A DNA stretch of 8,005 nucleotides from Gaiellales bacterium (lineage in GTDB: Bacteria > Actinomycetota > Thermoleophilia > Gaiellales > F1-60-MAGs149), in the NCBI GenBank assembly GCA_030831375.1, contig JAURLF010000164.1, positions 1 through 8,005 of the forward strand, read 5' to 3'. A program made the position numbers and the translations under genes. The notes beneath the pieces were generated by a model, which was given only the letters and a program-made list of their open reading frames with translations, was not told where the DNA came from and ran no database searches. Of this stretch, positions 5,206-8,005 are shown piece by piece; positions within the stretch are counted from its first letter, which is position 1, and the number at the start of each line of letters is the position of its first letter.

Positions 5206-7407
5206 CTAGAGCACCTCCAGCGGCGCGTATTCGACGCGGAGCCGGCGCTCCCCGGACTCGGGGAAGCGCACCACGACCTCCTCGGGCGTCGGGCAGGCGA
5301 TCACGATCCCCTCGCCCAACGTCGCATGGCGCACCGTGTCGCCCGTCGAGATCTCCGGCAGCTCGGCGGCCTCGCGTCGTTCGACGCGGGGTCGGCGCGG
5401 CGCGGCGGACGGCGGCGGCAGGTCGGACCAGCGCCCGCGTGCGGCCGGCATCGCGGTGCCGCCGCGGACGCCGACGCGCTCCTCGGCGCGGTGGTCGCTC
5501 GGGACCTCGTCGATGAAGAGCGAGCGGGGATGCGCCTCCGTGCGCCCGTAGAGGCTGCGCTGACGGGCGTGCGTCAGCACCAGCCGCTCGCGGGCACGGG
5601 TCATGCCGACGTAGCAGAGGCGGCGCTCCTCCTCCAGGTTGGCCTCCTCGAGGGCGCGCTGGTGCGGGAAGATCCCGTCCTCCATCCCCACCATGTAGAC
5701 GTGCGGGAACTCGAGCCCCTTCGCCGTGTGCAGGGTCATCAGGGTGACCATCGCGGCGTCCTCGTCGTCGGGGATCTCGTCCGCGTCGGAGCGCAGGCTG
5801 AGGTCGGAGAGAAACAGCGCGAGGTCATCCGCGGGGACGCCCGTGACGACGGCCTCGCGGGCCACGCCGAGCAGCTCCTCGAGGTTCTCGAGGCGTCCAC
5901 GCGCCTCCAGCGTCCGCTCCGCGCGCAGCGCCTCGACCATGCCGGTGTCCGCGTAGACGCGCTCGAGGAGGTCGGCCGGATCGAGCGAAGCCGCGGCCTC
6001 CGCGAGACCGTCGAGGAGGTCCGAGAAGCCCGCGACGGCCCTGCGGGCGGCCGCCCCGGGCAGGACGGCGTCCGCCTCGCGCAGCACGTCACGCAGCGGG
6101 CGTCCGCCGGCGGCCGCGTGGTCGGCGAGCCGGCCGACCGTCGTGTCGCCGATGCCGCGCCGCGGCACGTTGATGATCCTGCGCAGCGCGACGTCGTCGG
6201 ACGGGTTCGCGAGTGCGCGCAGGTACGCGAGCGCGTCCTTGACCTCCTGCCGCTCGTAGAAGCCGGTGCCGCCGACGATCCGGTACGGGACGTCGGCCTG
6301 GAGCAGGGCCTCCTCCAGCGCGCGCGACTGCGCGTTGGTGCGGTAGAAGACGGCGACGTCGCGCAGCGACCCGCCCTCCCCCACGATCCGCCCGATCTGC
6401 CCGACGACGAAGCGCGCCTCGGAGCGCTCGTCCTGGCATTCGACCACCCGCACGAGCTCGCCGTCGCCGAGCTCGGACCAGAGCCGCTTCTCCTGACGGT
6501 CCGCGTTGTGCTCGATGACGGCGTTGGCCGCGTCGAGGATGTGCTGCGTGGAGCGGTAGTTCTGCTCCAGGCGGATCGTGCGCGCCTCCGGGAAGTCCTC
6601 CTCGAAGTCGAGGATGTTGCGGATATCGGCTCCCCGCCAGGAGTAGATGGACTGGTCGGAGTCGCCGACGACGAAGACGCTGTGGTGCTCCGCGGCCAGG
6701 GCGCGCACGAGGCGGTACTGGGCGTGGTTCGTATCCTGGTACTCGTCGACGAGCACGTGCCGGAAGGCCCGCTGCCAGCGCTCGCGCGCCTCGGGGACGC
6801 GCTCCATCAGATGCACCGCGTGCACGAGCAGGTCGTCGAAGTCCATCGCCCCGGCCTCGCGCAGACGGCGCTGGTAGCGGGCGTAGACCTCGCCGACGGT
6901 GGTGTCGAAGTACCCGTCGTTCTCCGCGAGGAAGCGCTCCGGATCGATCAGCCGGTTCTTCGAGTCGCTGATCCGGGCGTGCACGCCGCGCGGCGGATAG
7001 CGCTTGACGTCGAGGCCGAGGTCGTCTTCGAGGATGGTCCGCACGAGCCGCACCTGGTCCGCGCTGTCGTAGATCGTGAAGGACGGCGTGAAGCCGATGC
7101 GGGTCGCCTCGGCGCGCAGGATCCGCGCGCACGCCGCGTGAAACGTCATCACCCACATGCCGGTGGCCCGCCCGCCGAGCAGGCGGTTGACCCGCGCCAC
7201 CATCTCGCCGGCGGCCTTGTTGGTGAAGGTGATCGCGAGGATCGACGCGGGCGGCGCCCCGTGCGCCTCGACGAGATGCGCGATGCGATGGGTGAGCACG
7301 CTGGTCTTGCCGGAGCCCGCGCCGGCGACGACGAGGACCGGCCCGGGCGGGGCGGTCACCGCCGCCGCCTGGGCGGGGTTGAGGGTGGCGCTGCGGGCGG
7401 ACTCCAC
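5206..7407 (-). CDS. pcrA: ATP-dependent DNA helicase PcrA/UvrD (superfamily 1)
   Basis: A 3'-5' DNA translocase and helicase acting in nucleotide excision repair, replication restart and removal of stalled RNA polymerase or RecA. With the GTG start at 7407 it has 733 residues, normal for the family. Motifs in order: Q motif LNPAQ; Walker A GAGSGKT (29-35); Ia TFTNKAA (61-67); II DEYQD (221-225); III GDSDQSIYSWRG (248-259); IV QNYRS (282-286); V TAKGLEF (561-567); VI VGMTRARERL (600-609). All catalytic residues look intact. A charged, Pro-rich linker (about 638-687) leads to a C-terminal Tudor-like domain (about 689-733, GDTVRHATLGEGIVI), which in PcrA binds RNA polymerase. A TTG at 7416 would add three residues, but it overlaps the -10 hexamer TAGGTT, so I prefer GTG. 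No SOS box of the GAAC-N4-GTTC type is visible upstream. The long open plus-strand frame opposite is a shadow. Confidence 0.96.
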   Translation of the reverse strand: MESARSATLNPAQAAAVTAPPGPVLVVAGAGSGKTSVLTHRIAHLVEAHGAPPASILAITFTNKAAGEMVARVNRLLGGRATGMWVMTFHAACARILRAEATRIGFTPSFTIYDSADQVRLVRTILEDDLGLDVKRYPPRGVHARISDSKNRLIDPERFLAENDGYFDTTVGEVYARYQRRLREAGAMDFDDLLVHAVHLMERVPEARERWQRAFRHVLVDEYQDTNHAQYRLVRALAAEHHSVFVVGDSDQSIYSWRGADIRNILDFEEDFPEARTIRLEQNYRSTQHILDAANAVIEHNADRQEKRLWSELGDGELVRVVECQDERSEARFVVGQIGRIVGEGGSLRDVAVFYRTNAQSRALEEALLQADVPYRIVGGTGFYERQEVKDALAYLRALANPSDDVALRRIINVPRRGIGDTTVGRLADHAAAGGRPLRDVLREADAVLPGAAARRAVAGFSDLLDGLAEAAASLDPADLLERVYADTGMVEALRAERTLEARGRLENLEELLGVAREAVVTGVPADDLALFLSDLSLRSDADEIPDDEDAAMVTLMTLHTAKGLEFPHVYMVGMEDGIFPHQRALEEANLEEERRLCYVGMTRARERLVLTHARQRSLYGRTEAHPRSLFIDEVPSDHRAEERVGVRGGTAMPAARGRWSDLPPPSAAPRRPRVERREAAELPEISTGDTVRHATLGEGIVIACPTPEEVVVRFPESGERRLRVEYAPLEVL

Positions 7408-7414
7408 GACGCCC

Positions 7415-7443
7415 AACCTAGCAGGGGCGCAGGGGCCTGCCGC
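7415..7443 (-). promoter_or_regulatory. Leaderless promoter for pcrA (GCGGCA-N17-TAGGTT)
   Basis: On the minus strand TAGGTT (7420-7415) is followed by seven bases (GGGCGTC) and GTG at 7407, the same spacing as at the neighbouring minus-strand genes. At 17 bases spacing lies a weak -35, GCGGCA (7443-7438; 3 of 6 to TTGACA). There is no Shine-Dalgarno before GTG or the alternative TTG. Confidence 0.5.
7421..7440. repeat. Tandem 8-base repeat and inverted repeat in the pcrA promoter spacer
   Basis: On the plus strand GCAGGGGC is repeated head to tail (7421-7428, 7429-7436). The second copy with the following bases forms a perfect inverted repeat, GCAGG-GG-CCTGC (7429-7440). The block fills the spacer between the candidate -35 and -10 of pcrA. 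It could be an operator, or a short 3' hairpin for the upstream gene that ends at 7448. There is no T-tract. Confidence 0.4.
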
Positions 7444-7447
7444 GGTC

Positions 7448-8005
7448 TCAGCGGGCAGTCAGGCGCAGCGCCTCGGAGGCCCCGTCGCCGCTGCGGGCGC
7501 GCACCGCGTAGCGGCCGGGTGCGGGCAGCCGCACGGGCGTCTCGAAGCCGCCTGCGGCGTCGGCCCGCAGCCGCACCACGGCCACCCATCGTCCCCGCGC
7601 CCGCGCCTCGACGACCACCACGGCGTGCGCCGGCGCTCGGCCGTGCAGGCGCACGGCGCTGCCGGCCGGTGCGCTCCTGCGGTCGCTGCGCAGCGAGACC
7701 GGCGCGGCCCCAACCACGGCCACCACGGCCTCCCGGCCGAGGGCGAGCACACGCACCTGTCCCTCGGCCCGACGCGGCACGCGCAGCCGGACGGCGCCCT
7801 CGGGGCCGGTCACGCCGTCGGCCACGCGCCGACCCCGCACGTCGAGGGCGAGCACGGCCGCCCCGTCGACGGCGACGCCGCCCCGAGTCACGCGGACCGT
7901 GAGTGGCGCACTCGAGCCGCGGATCCGCAGGCGCGCCTGCACCGTCATGCGCACGGCGCCCGTCCCGCCGTCGTCGACCGCCGGCTCGGGGCTCGACGGC
8001 GCGGA
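7448..8005 (-). CDS. C-terminal part of an Ig-like/beta-sandwich protein; N-terminus off the right edge
   Basis: The minus-strand frame is open to the window edge (186 codons including the stop). In-frame GTG (7954) and ATG codons exist, but the frame continues upstream as a Pro/Ser/Glu-rich linker (SAPSSPEPAVDDGGTG) without a start signal, so I treat it as the tail of a longer protein. Two beta-sandwich-like units follow: one with RLRIRGSSAPLTVRVTRGGVAVDGAAV, D-x-x-G turns and GPEGAVRLRVP, the second with GSAVRLHGRAPAHAVVVVEARARGRW...GGFETPVRLPAPGRYAVRARSGDG. The second has the strand pattern of bacterial Ig-like or carboxypeptidase-regulatory-like modules that decorate exported proteins. 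There are no cysteines, no membrane segment and no cell-wall anchor at the C-terminus. Residue use is strongly Arg/Ala/Val, fitting the local GC. The catalytic or main domain, if any, is outside the window. Confidence 0.75.
   Translation of the reverse strand, partial: SAPSSPEPAVDDGGTGAVRMTVQARLRIRGSSAPLTVRVTRGGVAVDGAAVLALDVRGRRVADGVTGPEGAVRLRVPRRAEGQVRVLALGREAVVAVVGAAPVSLRSDRRSAPAGSAVRLHGRAPAHAVVVVEARARGRWVAVVRLRADAAGGFETPVRLPAPGRYAVRARSGDGASEALRLTAR

Noticed and set aside
7408..7460. SOS (LexA) box upstream of pcrA
   Set aside because: I looked for GAAC-N4-GTTC-like sequence and found none; the repeats there are GCAGGGGC.
5326..7902. 858-codon plus-strand open frame opposite pcrA and its neighbour
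   Set aside because: It is exactly antisense to a helicase with every family motif intact. The product is a low-complexity Arg/Val/Gly/Asp string with no domain, and such shadow frames are expected at this GC content.
1..8005. CRISPR arrays, insertion sequences, toxin-antitoxin pairs, phage or defence genes
   Set aside because: No spaced direct repeats, transposase or nuclease motifs, or terminal inverted repeats were found on either strand. The window reads as stable chromosome.

Overview
The window is about 8 kb of very GC-rich chromosomal DNA. The genes end almost every codon in G or C. I see eight protein genes and one tRNA gene, packed tightly, with no gap longer than about 140 bases. 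The base composition, the Streptomyces-like -10 hexamers (TAGNNT), the PcrA-type helicase with a C-terminal Tudor-like tail, and the secreted beta-rich proteins suggest a free-living actinobacterium. My best guess is the Thermoleophilia/Solirubrobacterales side of the phylum; that is an inference from style, not a database result.

Left part (1-2269, minus strand): the N-terminal two thirds of a cytosolic serine hydrolase of the beta-lactamase (class C/esterase) family runs off the left edge. Just upstream of it, on the same strand, lies a 524-residue secreted protein of unknown function with a signal peptide and one calcium-loop motif. A 136-base divergent promoter region separates this from the plus-strand pair.

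Middle (2406-4987): a well-conserved glutaryl-CoA dehydrogenase (gcdH; lysine/tryptophan breakdown) is followed 4 bases later by a small gene I do not recognise, probably co-translated. This pair converges on a minus-strand glutathione S-transferase-like gene, with only 7 bases between the two stop codons. The transferase gene is in turn divergent from a small antibiotic-biosynthesis-monooxygenase (ABM) domain protein on the plus strand.

Right part (5088-8005, minus strand): tRNA-Val(GAC), a complete PcrA/UvrD helicase, and the C-terminal part of a beta-sandwich (Ig-like) protein that runs off the right edge.

The most interesting common thread is promoter layout. All four minus-strand protein genes whose starts are visible carry a TAGNNT hexamer exactly 6-7 bases before the start codon, with no Shine-Dalgarno sequence. 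They therefore look like leaderless mRNAs, each with its own promoter even where the upstream gene ends only about 40 bases away. The same hexamer precedes the tRNA. The plus-strand gcdH and ABM genes instead have strong Shine-Dalgarno sequences. The rule also argues for moving the helicase start from TTG to an internal GTG. Other points worth a look are a C at the normally invariant U33 of the tRNA, a transferase with Gly in place of the catalytic Cys, and a hairpin holding both convergent stop codons in its loop. I found no mobile element, CRISPR array, phage gene or obvious defence system, and nothing I can honestly call a new multi-gene system.
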